Shown here: piece by piece, positions 30,188 through 41,679 of the stretch
Position numbering within the stretch: the first letter of the stretch is position 1
How the letters are laid out: every line of letters starts with the position of its first letter
Position numbers and translations under genes: made by a program
Notes under the pieces: model-generated
Databases searched by the model: none
What the model was told of the DNA's origin: nothing
What the model saw: the letters and a program-made list of their open reading frames with translations, nothing else
Source of the DNA: Billgrantia endophytica
GTDB lineage: Bacteria; Pseudomonadota; Gammaproteobacteria; Pseudomonadales; Halomonadaceae
DNA: 64,000 bases
Direction of reading: 5' to 3'
NCBI RefSeq assembly: GCF_002879615.1
Contig: NZ_PNRF01000028.1
Coordinates: 62,001 to 126,000, forward strand

Positions 30188-30922
30188 TCACTTGCCCGGA
30201 AGGGCATTGCGTGCCTTGATCATCCCCGCCGTGAAGGCCCGGGACAGTAGCGGTGCCAACGGCGTGAGGAGAATCCAGGGGGCCACGACCAGATTGATGG
30301 CCAGCGCCGCAAAGTAGACATCGCTGAACCAGTGGGCGCCGCTGAGGATCCGCGGGGCGCTGAGAATGATGGCGATCAGGGCGCTGACCAGCATCACCTT
30401 GTGGCCGGCGAAACGCCACATGAAGGCGGTGAACAGGAAGAGGTTCACCCCGTGATCACCGGGAAAGCTGCTGCCGGAGCTGTCCTTGGTGGAGAACCCC
30501 ACCATCTGGGTGATCAGGTTGACGTTTTCGTATACCAGGGTGGGGCTGGGGTGGTTATAGGACACCACCATGCGCACGCCCTGGGCGATGAATACCGCTG
30601 CCAGGAGCATGGTGATACCGATACCGCCCCAGCGCAGCATGCGATGGTGCGGTTCCGGATCATGGCTGATGGCCCACAGGTAGATGGCGAGCAGGATCAG
30701 GAAGCTGAAGACGTCGAACAGGCGGTTATTGCTGGCCGCCACGAACAGTACCCAGGCTGTGTTCTCTTCGCTGAGCCAGGCGTTGGTCGCGAAGAAGACG
30801 GCATCATCCAGCTCGGTCCAGAACAGCAGGCCGGGTGAGATCCAGCTCAGGATCAGGGCGACGCCCAACAGATTGAATAACAGGATACGGCCAAGCGCGA
30901 AGGTCGGTTCGGTCTGAAGCAT
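30188..30922 (-). CDS. PAP2-family membrane phosphatase
   Basis: A 244-residue inner-membrane protein with six helices and the phosphatase motifs KDSSGSSFPGDHG and SGAHWFSDVYFA; the first motif (K-x6-RP) is degenerate. Related proteins act on undecaprenyl diphosphate, phosphatidic acid or lipid A (LpxT). I cannot tell which. The large loop between helices two and three suggests the LpxT/lipid phosphatase group. No clear ribosome site precedes the ATG at 30922. Confidence 0.8.
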   Translation of the reverse strand: MLQTEPTFALGRILLFNLLGVALILSWISPGLLFWTELDDAVFFATNAWLSEENTAWVLFVAASNNRLFDVFSFLILLAIYLWAISHDPEPHHRMLRWGGIGITMLLAAVFIAQGVRMVVSYNHPSPTLVYENVNLITQMVGFSTKDSSGSSFPGDHGVNLFLFTAFMWRFAGHKVMLVSALIAIILSAPRILSGAHWFSDVYFAALAINLVVAPWILLTPLAPLLSRAFTAGMIKARNALPGK

Positions 30923-31007
30923 TGGGGAGCGAGGGTTGGGGGATGTGATCCCATTCTAGGCGAAACGCTCATTGCAGAACAGTGTTCCCTAATCATGCCG
31001 TTGCCGC

Positions 31008-31034
31008 GTTCTTCCCAGTGCGCTCGGGAAGAAC
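31008..31034 (-). terminator. Hairpin downstream of valS
   Basis: GTTCTTCCC and GGGAAGAAC form a perfect 9-bp stem with a 9-base loop, 65 bp after the valS stop. There is no T-run. The valS stop itself lies in a second GC palindrome (GCCGCCCTAGAGGGCGGC). Confidence 0.45.
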
Positions 31035-31098
31035 GGGCTGGATGGCGCTGCCGCCAGGGCTGGCCCGAGGCATGGCGGATGGCTCCGGTACGGCCGCC

Positions 31099-33948
<2,850 letters not shown>

Positions 33949-34082
33949 GGGGCGTTCCGGGTCCAGAAATGGTCGCCGCCGGTGTGGGCCGGGCGGCGGG
34001 AAGTCGTCGAGGCGGTTCGAAAAATGGGCTCGATTATAGCGCGATGGGGCACTTGGCGTCAGCCGGGCGTGATAACCCTTCA

Positions 34083-34217
34083 GAGGGGCGCCGGGGGTTT
34101 CATCAACGGGGCTGATCCGGGAGCAGGCCTGCGAGGAGGCGCTGTGAACCCATCCCTGGGCGCTACTTTTGCCATCCATGGCAAAAGACCTCCTCTTCGG
34201 CCTGCCCCCGGCGCCCC
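34083..34217 (-). ncRNA. Intra-operon structured element, copy B
   Basis: Lies between holC and valS and reads with them on the minus strand. GGGGCGCC-type ends (34085-34097 and 34204-34217) pair, then GCAGGCC/GGCCTGC (34123-34129 / 34199-34205), then GGAGG/CCTCC. The inner hairpin is TTTTGCCA/TGGCAAAA (34167-34186). The 32-base block 34135-34166 with the GNRA-type hairpin is identical to copies A and C. A left-side extension of about 25 bases is not in copy A. Confidence 0.7.
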
Positions 34218-34230
34218 TAGCTTGGTGGTA

Positions 34231-34671
34231 TTAGCCGCGTAGCTGATGCGCCTTGACGGGATAGCCGCGCTGCTTGTAGGTCTGCCAGCACTCGCGTTTG
34301 GCGACGAGCACCTGCTGATGCTGGTTGATGATCTCGGCGACCCGTTCGAAGCGCGAGAACCACTCGGGTATGCCGGGGTCGAGGTTGAGCATCGCCATGG
34401 GGCCGTCCTGGCCCGGCTCGGGCGGATGCTCCCAGCCGATGGTTACCGGCACGCTGTCGGCCATGTCGCTGCCGAGCAGGGCGTGGGGCAGGTAGGCATC
34501 GGGACGGAAGGTCCACAGCTTGTCGTCCAGCTCACGGGCCATGGCCTCGTCCTCGGCGTGCAGGTGCAGGCGGTAGCCCTTGCGCTGGATGGTCTCGGCC
34601 AGCCGGCAGGCGAAGGCCAGGCGGGCCTCCAGCGTGGTGTCGGGTAATACGTAGAAGTCTACCTGGGTCAT
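34231..34671 (-). CDS. holC: DNA polymerase III chi subunit
   Basis: HolC links the clamp loader to SSB. The 146-residue protein shows the family N-terminus MTQVDFYVLPDTTLEARLAF, ACRLAETIQRKGYRLHLH and DDKLWTFRPDAYLPHALLG. The C-terminus is longer than in E. coli by a few residues (RECWQTYKQRGYPVKAHQL). It sits in the pepA-holC-valS order, but here ilvE lies between pepA and holC, and a structured element flanks holC on each side. Confidence 0.95.
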   Translation of the reverse strand: MTQVDFYVLPDTTLEARLAFACRLAETIQRKGYRLHLHAEDEAMARELDDKLWTFRPDAYLPHALLGSDMADSVPVTIGWEHPPEPGQDGPMAMLNLDPGIPEWFSRFERVAEIINQHQQVLVAKRECWQTYKQRGYPVKAHQLRG

Positions 34672-34694
34672 GGGGCTCGCTGACCTGGGTGAAG

Positions 34695-34807
34695 GAGGGG
34701 CTTTCTCGACGACAGGATTACGAGGAGGCGCTGTGAACCCATCCCTGGGCGCTACATTCGTCATCCCTGACGATGACCTCCTCTTCACCCTGTCCCCGAC
34801 GCCCCTC
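34695..34807 (-). ncRNA. Intra-operon structured element, copy C
   Basis: Lies between ilvE and holC, same orientation as copy B. Ends GAGGGGC (34695-34701) and GCCCCTC (34801-34807) pair, as do GACAGG (34711-34716) and CCTGTC (34789-34794). The inner hairpin has a different sequence from copies A and B, TCGTCA/TGACGA (34758-34773), yet keeps pairing, and its sense-strand loop is GGGA. Bases 34724-34755 are identical to the conserved block. Confidence 0.7.
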
Positions 34808-34838
34808 GTCAAGGGTTCCGGATGAGCACAAACATCGA

Positions 34839-35939
34839 TCAGACCAATCGGGTCAGCCAGCCGTGGGTGTCCTCGGCGCGACCGTACTGGAGGTCGAGCA
34901 GCTTGGTGCGCAGGCGCTTGGCGATGCGGTTGTCGCTGCCGGCGGCCAGTCGGATAGGGCCCTCTTCGGTGACGAGCTCGCCCACCGGGGTGATCACCGC
35001 GGCGGTACCGCAGGCGAAGACCTCGGTGATCTCGCCGGAGGCCGCACCTTCGCGCCACTCGTCGATGCTGATCGGACGCTCCTCGGGCGACAGGCCTTCG
35101 TCGCGGGCCAGGGTCAGCACCGAGTCGCGGGTCACGCCTTCGAGAATGGTATCGGTGAGCTTGGGCGTGACCAGGCAACCATCGCTGAAGACGAAGAACA
35201 GGTTCATGCCGCCCAGCTCCTCGATCCACTTGTTCTCGCGCGCATCGAGGAAGGCGACCTGGCCGCAGCCGTGGGTTTCGGCTTCCTTCTGCGCCGCCAG
35301 GGAGGCGGCGTAGTTGCCACCGCACTTGGCGAAGCCGGTACCGCCAGGGGCGGCGCGCTTGTAGTGGGAAGACAGCCAGATCGAGACGGGCTCCACGCCA
35401 CCCTTGAAGTAGGCCGCGGCGGGAGAGGCGATGACGTAGTAGTCGACCTCGTGGGCCGGGCGCACGCCCAGGAACGTCTCGCTGGCGATCATGAAGGGGC
35501 GCAGGTAGAGGCTCGATTCGTCGGCCTCGCTGGACGGGGTTGGCACCCAGGCCTGGTCCTGGGCAAGCAGTGCGTGCAGCGAGCCGATGAAGGCCTCGTC
35601 ATCCAGCTCGGGCAGTGCCAGGCGACGGGCAGACCGGCGAAAACGTTCGGCATTCTTTTCCGGGCGGAAGGTCCAGATCGAGCCATCGGCGTGACGGTAC
35701 GCCTTGATGCCTTCGAAGATTTCCTGGCCGTAGTGCAGTACGGCAGCGGCGGGGTCCAGCGTCAACGGGCCGTAGGGGCGGACTTCGTGGCCGTGCCAGC
35801 CAGCATCCAGCGTCCAGCGGACATGCGCCATGTGGTCGGTGAAGTAGCGGCCGAAGCCGGGGTTCTTGAGGATGTCCTCACGGATCGGTGTCGCCGTGGG
35901 GGTGGCGTTGGGTAGTCGATCAAAGCTTGCAGTGGGCAC
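34839..35939 (-). CDS. ilvE: Branched-chain amino acid aminotransferase (class IV, type II)
   Basis: A PLP enzyme that makes Leu, Ile and Val from their keto acids. The sequence PYGPLTLDPAAAVLHYGQEIFEG, split over residues 50-75, YFKGG (catalytic Lys region), KCGGNYAASLAAQKEA and EELGGMNLFFVF identify the type II (BCAT-like) class. The GTG at 35939, with GGAG ten bases before, gives 366 residues and the usual start before FDRLPNATPT; an ATG at 36005 would add an atypical stretch. It is inserted between pepA and holC. Confidence 0.93.
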   Translation of the reverse strand: MPTASFDRLPNATPTATPIREDILKNPGFGRYFTDHMAHVRWTLDAGWHGHEVRPYGPLTLDPAAAVLHYGQEIFEGIKAYRHADGSIWTFRPEKNAERFRRSARRLALPELDDEAFIGSLHALLAQDQAWVPTPSSEADESSLYLRPFMIASETFLGVRPAHEVDYYVIASPAAAYFKGGVEPVSIWLSSHYKRAAPGGTGFAKCGGNYAASLAAQKEAETHGCGQVAFLDARENKWIEELGGMNLFFVFSDGCLVTPKLTDTILEGVTRDSVLTLARDEGLSPEERPISIDEWREGAASGEITEVFACGTAAVITPVGELVTEEGPIRLAAGSDNRIAKRLRTKLLDLQYGRAEDTHGWLTRLV

Positions 35940-36120
35940 GGCAAAGGGTCTCCGCAGTCCTTGGAGTCGGCGATCAGGCCTCTCCCAAGGGCGATACAGG
36001 AACATCGAGCCGGTGTGAGCCGGCCCGATGCGTTGACAATGTTTCAGATGTAAAGGTTGCCGAGCGTGATGGCAACCCTCATCGATCAGCTTGCTTGCTC
36101 CATCGGTGCATCCTGTCGGC

Positions 36121-37641
36121 TCAATCGTCACCGGTCTCGACGCGGGTGTCCGCCTCGCGATCGAGCAGATACTGGGTCAGAAGCCCCACCGGGCGGCCGC
36201 TGGCGCCTTTCTGCTTGCCGGAGATCCAGGCGGTGCCGGCGATGTCCAGGTGCGCCCAGGGGAACTTGTCGGCAAAGCGTGACAGGAAGCAGGCCGCGGT
36301 GATGGTGCCGGCCGGGCGACCGCCGATATTGGCCAGGTCGGCGAAGTTGGAGTCGAGCTGCTCCTGGTATTCGTCCCACAGTGGCATGTGCCAGGCACGG
36401 TCCCAGGCGGTCTCGCCGGCATCCAGCAGGTCCAGCGCCAAGTCGTCGTCGTTGGAGAGCAGACCGGTGGCATGGTGGCCAAGCGCGATGATGGCGGCAC
36501 CGGTGAGGGTGGCGATGTCAATGACACTGGCCGGTTCGAAGCGCTCGGCATAGGTGAGGGCATCGCACAGCACCAGGCGGCCCTCGGCATCGGTGTTGAG
36601 CACTTCCACCGTCAGGCCCTTGAGGGTCTTGATGATGTCGCCGGGCTTGGTGGCGCGGCCATCGGGCATGTTCTCGGCGGCGGCGACGATGAAGACCAGA
36701 TTGAGCTTGGGCTTGATGGCCAGTACCGCCTTGGCGGTGCCGAACACGCTGGCCGCACCGCACATGTCGAACTTCATCTCGTCCATGGCCTCGCCGGGCT
36801 TGAGCGAGATACCGCCGGTGTCGAAGGTGATCCCCTTGCCCACCAGTACGTGGGGCGCTTCGTCGGGATCCTCGGCGCCCTGATACCTCATCACGATCAG
36901 TCGCGTGGGCTCCTCGCTACCTCGGCCAACCGACAGCAGCGAGCCGGCGCCCAGCGCTTCCAGGGCCTCTTCGTCGAGGATCTCGACCGTGAGCGCACCG
37001 CTGGAGTCACGGCCCAGCCGTTCGGCCTGCTCGGCCAGGTAGCGGGGGGTGCAGACGTTGCCTGGCAGGTTGCCCAGGTTGCGGGTCAAGGCGACGCCCT
37101 GGCCCACGGCATCGCCGATCCGGGAGCCTTCGCGCGCCGCCTCCGCGTTATCGCCCTCGCTGACCAGCAGCGTGACACGGGCCAGCCTGGGAATCGGCGC
37201 CGGCTCCGACTTGAAATCATTGAAGCGATAGACGGCGCGATGGGCGGCCTCGGCTACCATGCGCGCCTTCCAGTCGCAGGCACGATCGGGTACCGGTACG
37301 TCGGTGAACGCGACGGCGGCATCGTCGACCGGCAGGCCGGCCAGGGCACCGAAGGCGGCATCCAGCGCCTTTCCGAAGGTCCGTTCCTGACACTTTTTCT
37401 GCTCACCCAGGCCCACCAGCATCAGGCGATCGGCGCCGAGGCCGGGAGCGAACGGCACCATTTGCACACTGCCCGGCTTGGCGTCGAAATCGCCACGCTC
37501 GATCAACTGACCGATCAGCCGCTCGCTGGCATCGTCGAGTTTGGCGGCGGCAGGCAGCAGATCGCCATCCTTGAACACCGGTACCACGAGGCAGGCCGTT
37601 TCGACTTTGGCGGGATTGGCCGTCTGAACTGGGAATTCCAT
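36121..37641 (-). CDS. pepA: Leucyl aminopeptidase PepA
   Basis: An M17 di-zinc aminopeptidase of 506 residues, hexameric in the cytoplasm; in E. coli it also binds DNA in XerCD recombination and carAB control. The metal-binding signature NTDAEGRLVLCDALTY lies near residue 349, preceded by GKGITFDTGGISLKPGEAMD and DMCGAASVFG. The ATG at 37641 has GGAGTCACC before it. It is divergent from lptF with a 117-bp gap, the conserved gammaproteobacterial arrangement. Confidence 0.97.
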   Translation of the reverse strand: MEFPVQTANPAKVETACLVVPVFKDGDLLPAAAKLDDASERLIGQLIERGDFDAKPGSVQMVPFAPGLGADRLMLVGLGEQKKCQERTFGKALDAAFGALAGLPVDDAAVAFTDVPVPDRACDWKARMVAEAAHRAVYRFNDFKSEPAPIPRLARVTLLVSEGDNAEAAREGSRIGDAVGQGVALTRNLGNLPGNVCTPRYLAEQAERLGRDSSGALTVEILDEEALEALGAGSLLSVGRGSEEPTRLIVMRYQGAEDPDEAPHVLVGKGITFDTGGISLKPGEAMDEMKFDMCGAASVFGTAKAVLAIKPKLNLVFIVAAAENMPDGRATKPGDIIKTLKGLTVEVLNTDAEGRLVLCDALTYAERFEPASVIDIATLTGAAIIALGHHATGLLSNDDDLALDLLDAGETAWDRAWHMPLWDEYQEQLDSNFADLANIGGRPAGTITAACFLSRFADKFPWAHLDIAGTAWISGKQKGASGRPVGLLTQYLLDREADTRVETGDD

Positions 37642-37758
37642 GGTGACTCCACAAGACAAGCGATGGGGGATTCTGGATAATGCCGGCACGGCTTCAGGCC
37701 ATTGCCGAATCTCACCAGTGTACTCAAGGCATGGCGCCATTGCATGGAAGACCGCCTC

Positions 37759-38838
37759 ATGATCATTTTTCGTTACCTGACCCGCGAGATATTGCTGACC
37801 ATGGCCGCCGTTGCCGGCGTCCTGCTGCTGGTGATCATGGGTAGCCGCTTTATCCGCTACTTTGCCGATGCCGCCGACGGTGATATTCCCGCCAGTATTC
37901 TCGGTACCCTGATGCTCTTCCATCTGCCGGGGTTTCTCGAGCTGATCCTGCCGCTGGCCTTCTTCCTCGGTATCCTGCTGGCCTACGGCCAGCTCTATCT
38001 GAACAGCGAGATCACCGTGCTGGTGGCCTGTGGCACCAGTCCTGCACGGCTCCTGCAGGTCAGTCTGGTACCGGCTGGCCTGGTTGCCATCCTGGTTGGG
38101 CTGTGCAGCCTGTGGCTGACCCCCGCCGGTGCGCTGCACAATGCCGTCATGCTCGAGGATCAGCGCAGCCAGCTCGATTTCACCGCTCTGGCACCGGGTC
38201 GCTTCCAGGATTTCGGCGGTGGGAGAACCGCCTATACCGAATCCTTCAGCAGCGACGGCAGCCGCATGGAGGAAGTCTTCATCAGCGAACGGCAGCGACG
38301 AGGCGACGGTACGCCGGATAGTGCCGTGACCCGGGCGACCAGTGGCTACCAGACCGTGGATGAGGAGACCGGCAGCCGCTTCCTGGTGCTGGCCGACGGC
38401 GAGCGCTACAGCGTCGAGCCGGGGCGCCACGAGGCCGAGCGGCTGGAGTTCGCAACCTATGCCGTCAGGCTCTCGCTCGGCCATGAACGGCGCGAGCTGG
38501 AGTCAACGGAGTACGCCACCACGGCGGCGCTACTGGAGGAGGACTCCGACCAGGCCCGGGCCCAGCTGCAGTGGCGGCTGTCATTGCCGCTGATGGTCTT
38601 CATCCTGACGTTGATGGCGATGCCGCTGTCACGGGTCAACCCGCGGCAGGGCCGCTTCGCCAAGCTGCTGCCGGCGATCTTCCTGCATGTCTGCTATCTG
38701 AGCCTGCTGCTGGCGGCACTGGACGCCATCGGGCGTGGTGTATTGCCTGCCGTGATAGGCATGTGGCCCATCCATGCCGCCTTCCTGATCCTTGGGCTGG
38801 GCATGATGATGCGGGCCCAGCGAAAGGGGATGCGCTGA
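37759..38838 (+). CDS. lptF: LPS export ABC transporter permease LptF
   Basis: LptF is one of two permeases of the LptB2FG complex that extracts LPS from the inner membrane. The N-terminus MIIFRYLTREILLTM and three helices precede a periplasmic beta-jellyroll (about 130-265), followed by three more helices with LSLPLMVFILTLMAMPLSRV. The start at 37759 has GGAAGA upstream; ATGs at 37702 and 37744 are possible. The stop overlaps lptG by one base (TGATG). Confidence 0.96.
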   Translation: MIIFRYLTREILLTMAAVAGVLLLVIMGSRFIRYFADAADGDIPASILGTLMLFHLPGFLELILPLAFFLGILLAYGQLYLNSEITVLVACGTSPARLLQVSLVPAGLVAILVGLCSLWLTPAGALHNAVMLEDQRSQLDFTALAPGRFQDFGGGRTAYTESFSSDGSRMEEVFISERQRRGDGTPDSAVTRATSGYQTVDEETGSRFLVLADGERYSVEPGRHEAERLEFATYAVRLSLGHERRELESTEYATTAALLEEDSDQARAQLQWRLSLPLMVFILTLMAMPLSRVNPRQGRFAKLLPAIFLHVCYLSLLLAALDAIGRGVLPAVIGMWPIHAAFLILGLGMMMRAQRKGMR

Positions 38839-39902
38839 TGGGCGTGGATCGTCTCGACCGCTATATCGCCCGCAATGTCCTGGGGGCCATCATCGTCGTG
38901 CAGGTGGTGCTGCTGGGTCTGGATCTCGTGATTTCCTACATCAATGACCTGGACGACGTGGAAGGGGACTATGGTGCCTTCCAGGTGCTGCTCTACCTCG
39001 GCCTGCGCCTGCCCTGGCGTTTCTACCAGTATGCGCCGGTAGGGGTGCTGATCGGCGCGCTGATCGGCCTTGGCAGCATGGCCTCGAGCAACGAACTGAC
39101 GGTCATGCGGGCGGCGGGCCGTTCGTTGACCCGTATCCTCTGGGGGGTGATGAAACCGATCATCCTGGTGGTGGCGGTGGTGCTGATCGTGGCCGAGTAC
39201 GTCAGCCCGCGCACCGAACAGTTCGCCAGCGCCTGGCGCCTTGAGCAGTTGCAAGGCGAGGGGGCGATGGTGACCCAGAGTGGCGGATGGCAACGCGAAG
39301 GTGACAGCGTCTACCGCTTCGGTGCCATTCGCGCCGACAATACCGTGCTGGACCTGACGCGTTACCGGTTCGAAGGCCACCAACTGCTCGAGGCCACCGT
39401 GGCCGAGCGAGCCGTCTGGCGGGAGGGCGCCTGGGTGCTCGAAGAGATGGCCACGACGCATTTCACCGAGAATCGGACCGAAGTCGAGCGGCATGCCGAA
39501 CACCCCTGGGAGACGAGCTTGACGCCCGCACAGCTCAATCGCTTGCTGCGTCCGATCAATAGCCAGGCGCCCAGTGAGCTGTGGGCCTATTCCCGCTTTC
39601 TGCAGAGCCAGGGGCTCCAGGCCACCCAGCCGCTGCTCTATTTCTGGCAGAAGATCCTGATGCCGTTGACCATGGCGTCGCTGGTGCTGGTGGCGGCCTC
39701 CTTCGTGTTTGGTCCCCTGCGCACCGTGGCCGCCGGCACGCGAGTCTTCTATGGCGTGGTCACCGGCCTCTCCTTCAAGTATCTCCAGGATCTGCTGGCC
39801 CCCGCCTCGACGGTATTCGGCTTTTCACCGGCCTGGGCGGTACTGGCACCGATTCTCATCTGTGCCGCCCTGGGGCTTTATCTACTGCGACGAACCGGAT
39901 AG
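38838..39902 (+). CDS. lptG: LPS export ABC transporter permease LptG
   Basis: Partner of LptF, 354 residues with the same layout: helices, periplasmic domain, helices. MGVDRLDRYIARNVLGAIIV is the typical LptG N-terminus, and SYINDLDDVEGDYGAFQVL and KILMPLTMASLVLVAASFVF fit the family. Translation is coupled to lptF through TGATG. The RDD gene follows 16 bp later. Confidence 0.96.
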   Translation: MGVDRLDRYIARNVLGAIIVVQVVLLGLDLVISYINDLDDVEGDYGAFQVLLYLGLRLPWRFYQYAPVGVLIGALIGLGSMASSNELTVMRAAGRSLTRILWGVMKPIILVVAVVLIVAEYVSPRTEQFASAWRLEQLQGEGAMVTQSGGWQREGDSVYRFGAIRADNTVLDLTRYRFEGHQLLEATVAERAVWREGAWVLEEMATTHFTENRTEVERHAEHPWETSLTPAQLNRLLRPINSQAPSELWAYSRFLQSQGLQATQPLLYFWQKILMPLTMASLVLVAASFVFGPLRTVAAGTRVFYGVVTGLSFKYLQDLLAPASTVFGFSPAWAVLAPILICAALGLYLLRRTG

Positions 39903-39918
39903 GGAAGCCAAGGACACT

Positions 39919-40395
39919 ATGCAACGACGCTTTACTCAACTCGATGATGCCTGGCCAGCCGGTCTCGGACGGCGGCTGGGCGGCATGATGTACGATGCGT
40001 TCCTGGTCGCTGCCATCTGGATCCTGATCGCCATCCTGCACCTGGGATTCCTTCGCCTGGTGCTGGGCCTGGCGGCGGAGGAAGTGGGGGATGGCAGCCT
40101 GCAGCGGCTGACGCTTCAGCTGCTGTTGCTGGTCGGCGCCTTCCTCTTCTTCGCTTTCTCCTGGACCCGTGGGGGCATGACCCTGGGCATGCAGGCCTGG
40201 CGGCTGCGGGTGCAGACGCTGGACGGCCGGCAGATCACGTGGGCCCAGAGTCTCGTTCGCTATGTGGTGGCCTGGGTGTCGTTGGCCACCTTCGGGCTGG
40301 GCTATGCCTGGGTCCTGTTCGATAGCGAGCGTCGCAGCTGGCCCGATATCGTCTCCGGTACCCGCGTCGTGGTACTGCCAAAGCCGGCCCGATAG
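39919..40395 (+). CDS. RDD-family membrane protein
   Basis: A 158-residue protein with three helices and the RDD signature: GLGRRLGGMMYDAFLVAAIW at the start (first Arg-Asp region), TRGGMTLGMQAWRLRVQT in the middle, and PDIVSGTRVV at the end. The RDD family is broad; some members are Na+/H+ antiporters in halophiles, most are uncharacterised. AAGGACACT precedes the ATG. It is probably cotranscribed with lptFG. Confidence 0.88.
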   Translation: MQRRFTQLDDAWPAGLGRRLGGMMYDAFLVAAIWILIAILHLGFLRLVLGLAAEEVGDGSLQRLTLQLLLLVGAFLFFAFSWTRGGMTLGMQAWRLRVQTLDGRQITWAQSLVRYVVAWVSLATFGLGYAWVLFDSERRSWPDIVSGTRVVVLPKPAR

Positions 40396-40454
40396 GTCCC
40401 GCGACATCTCGTGGAACGAGCTGATCAGAATCTTCTCGATTTCCCCTTGCGACA

Positions 40455-40473
40455 GCCTATGCGAATCATTTAC
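40455..40473 (+). promoter_or_regulatory. Candidate Fur box upstream of bfd
   Basis: GCCTATGCGAATCATTTAC matches the 19-bp Fur consensus at about 13 positions, best in the right part (GCGAATCATTTAC). It lies 34 bp before bfd, whose orthologues are iron-repressed through Fur. Confidence 0.5.
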
Positions 40474-40506
40474 ATTACGACTAGTAGGCGATAGCGAGGT
40501 GACCTC

Positions 40507-40713
40507 ATGTTCGTATGTCTTTGCAAGGGTGTGTCCGACCACAAGATCCGCGCGACTGTCGAGAGCGGAGCACGCAGCTGGCGTGAGGTGCGGGCCGAGA
40601 CCGGCTGTGGTACCCAGTGTGGCAAGTGCGCCTGCGTGGCAAAGACCATCACCCGTGAAGCCGTCAAGTCGGAGCTGGTGGCGTCGGCAACCGACCTGGC
40701 CTACGCCGTATAG
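40507..40713 (+). CDS. bfd: Bacterioferritin-associated ferredoxin
   Basis: A 68-residue [2Fe-2S] protein that reduces bacterioferritin-bound heme to release stored iron. Cluster cysteines are at MFVCLCKGVSD (Cys4, Cys6) and GCGTQCGKCACVAK, matching the C-x-C ... C-x2-C layout of Bfd. GAGGTGACC precedes the ATG. bfr follows in the same direction after 168 bp, and a Fur-like site lies upstream. Confidence 0.96.
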   Translation: MFVCLCKGVSDHKIRATVESGARSWREVRAETGCGTQCGKCACVAKTITREAVKSELVASATDLAYAV

Positions 40714-40881
40714 TGATCGCCAGCACTGTGACAACGCGAGGCTGATGCAGGGTTCGCCTCGGATGCCAATCTCTATCATTCTTGTTGTGCTTTATCCAAG
40801 CTCTTGTCGTTGTTGGACTTTTTGGCCAGCATGGCCAATAATGAATAATCCTCCGACATTCGACAAAAAGGGAGAAGCGCA

Positions 40882-41364
40882 ATGAAAGGTGATGCCAAGG
40901 TCATCGAATACCTGAACACTTCGCTCGGCAACGAGTTGGTGGCGATCAATCAGTATTTCCTGCATGCCAAGATGTACAAGGACTGGGGCCTGAAGGCGCT
41001 GGCCAAGTGGGAGTACGACGAGTCCATCGAGGAAATGCAGCACGCCGACAAGCTGATCGAGCGGATCCTGTTCCTCGAGGGCCTGCCCAACCTGCAGGAC
41101 CTCGGCAAACTGCATATCGGCGAAAATGTTCGTGAAATGCTGGAAGCCGACCTCAAGATCGAACATGAAGGTCGCGACGGCTATATCGAAGCCATCGCCT
41201 ATTGCGAGCAGGTCAGGGACTACGTCACTCGTGACCTGTTCCGCGAGATCCTGGCCGATGAGGAAGACCACATCGACCATATCGAGACCGAACTCGGCCT
41301 GATCGAGAAGGTCGGTATCGAGAACTACCTGCTCAAGCAGATGCAGGAAGCCGGTAACGAGTAA
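40882..41364 (+). CDS. bfr: Bacterioferritin
   Basis: A 160-residue heme-containing ferritin subunit; 24 assemble to an iron-storing shell. Ferroxidase residues Glu18, Glu51, His54 and Glu/His in [10 protein letters not shown] are present, as is the heme ligand Met52 ([20 protein letters not shown]). The length is standard. AGGGAGAAGCGCA precedes the ATG. Its pairing with bfd points to coordinated storage and release of iron. Confidence 0.97.
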   Translation: MKGDAKVIEYLNTSLGNELVAINQYFLHAKMYKDWGLKALAKWEYDESIEEMQHADKLIERILFLEGLPNLQDLGKLHIGENVREMLEADLKIEHEGRDGYIEAIAYCEQVRDYVTRDLFREILADEEDHIDHIETELGLIEKVGIENYLLKQMQEAGNE

Positions 41365-41409
41365 TACCGACGCCTCCAGAAACGGCTCTATCGCGATGCC
41401 TTCTTTCCC

Positions 41410-41436
41410 GACACCGGTGCCCATGGCGCCGGTGTC
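41410..41436 (+). terminator. Strong hairpin after bfr
   Basis: GACACCGGTGCC and GGCGCCGGTGTC form a 12-bp stem (one G-T pair) with a CAT loop, 45 bp after the bfr stop. Only short T stretches follow. Probably the bfr terminator. Confidence 0.6.
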
Positions 41437-41679
41437 CGCCTTTCCGTCCTTCCGATACGGCACCCGCTGACAGGCTGCCGCTGGGAAACCCCGACCAGTG
41501 ATCTATTCTGGTGCGTATGGGTGTGCATGAAGCCTGTTGTTGCACCTGTGCGGCGCTGCCGGCCGTCCATCATGCCCTTGTGTGAAGCATTTATCCTTCA
41601 GGGCCAGGGAAGTTCATGGTGTTGGCAGGATAACTGCATGACAACAACGACAACCAGAACCTTGCGAGGGCCAACCTTC
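41437..41679 (+). other. Leader region of the NitT/TauT transporter, no gene seen
   Basis: With the bfr hairpin this makes a 315-bp gap. It should contain the promoter of the ABC operon. I looked for TPP and guanidine (ykkC) riboswitch landmarks and did not find them. An in-frame ATG at 41638 could extend the binding-protein gene by 14 codons. Confidence 0.4.

Noticed and set aside
41437..41679. Possible riboswitch before the NMT1/THI5-like transporter
   Set aside because: The conserved TPP (CTGAGA ... ACCTGATC) and guanidine-I landmarks are not present.
41521..41679. Longer start for the NMT1/THI5-like binding protein
   Set aside because: Upstream in-frame residues are Cys/Arg/Thr-rich and would precede and spoil the signal peptide.
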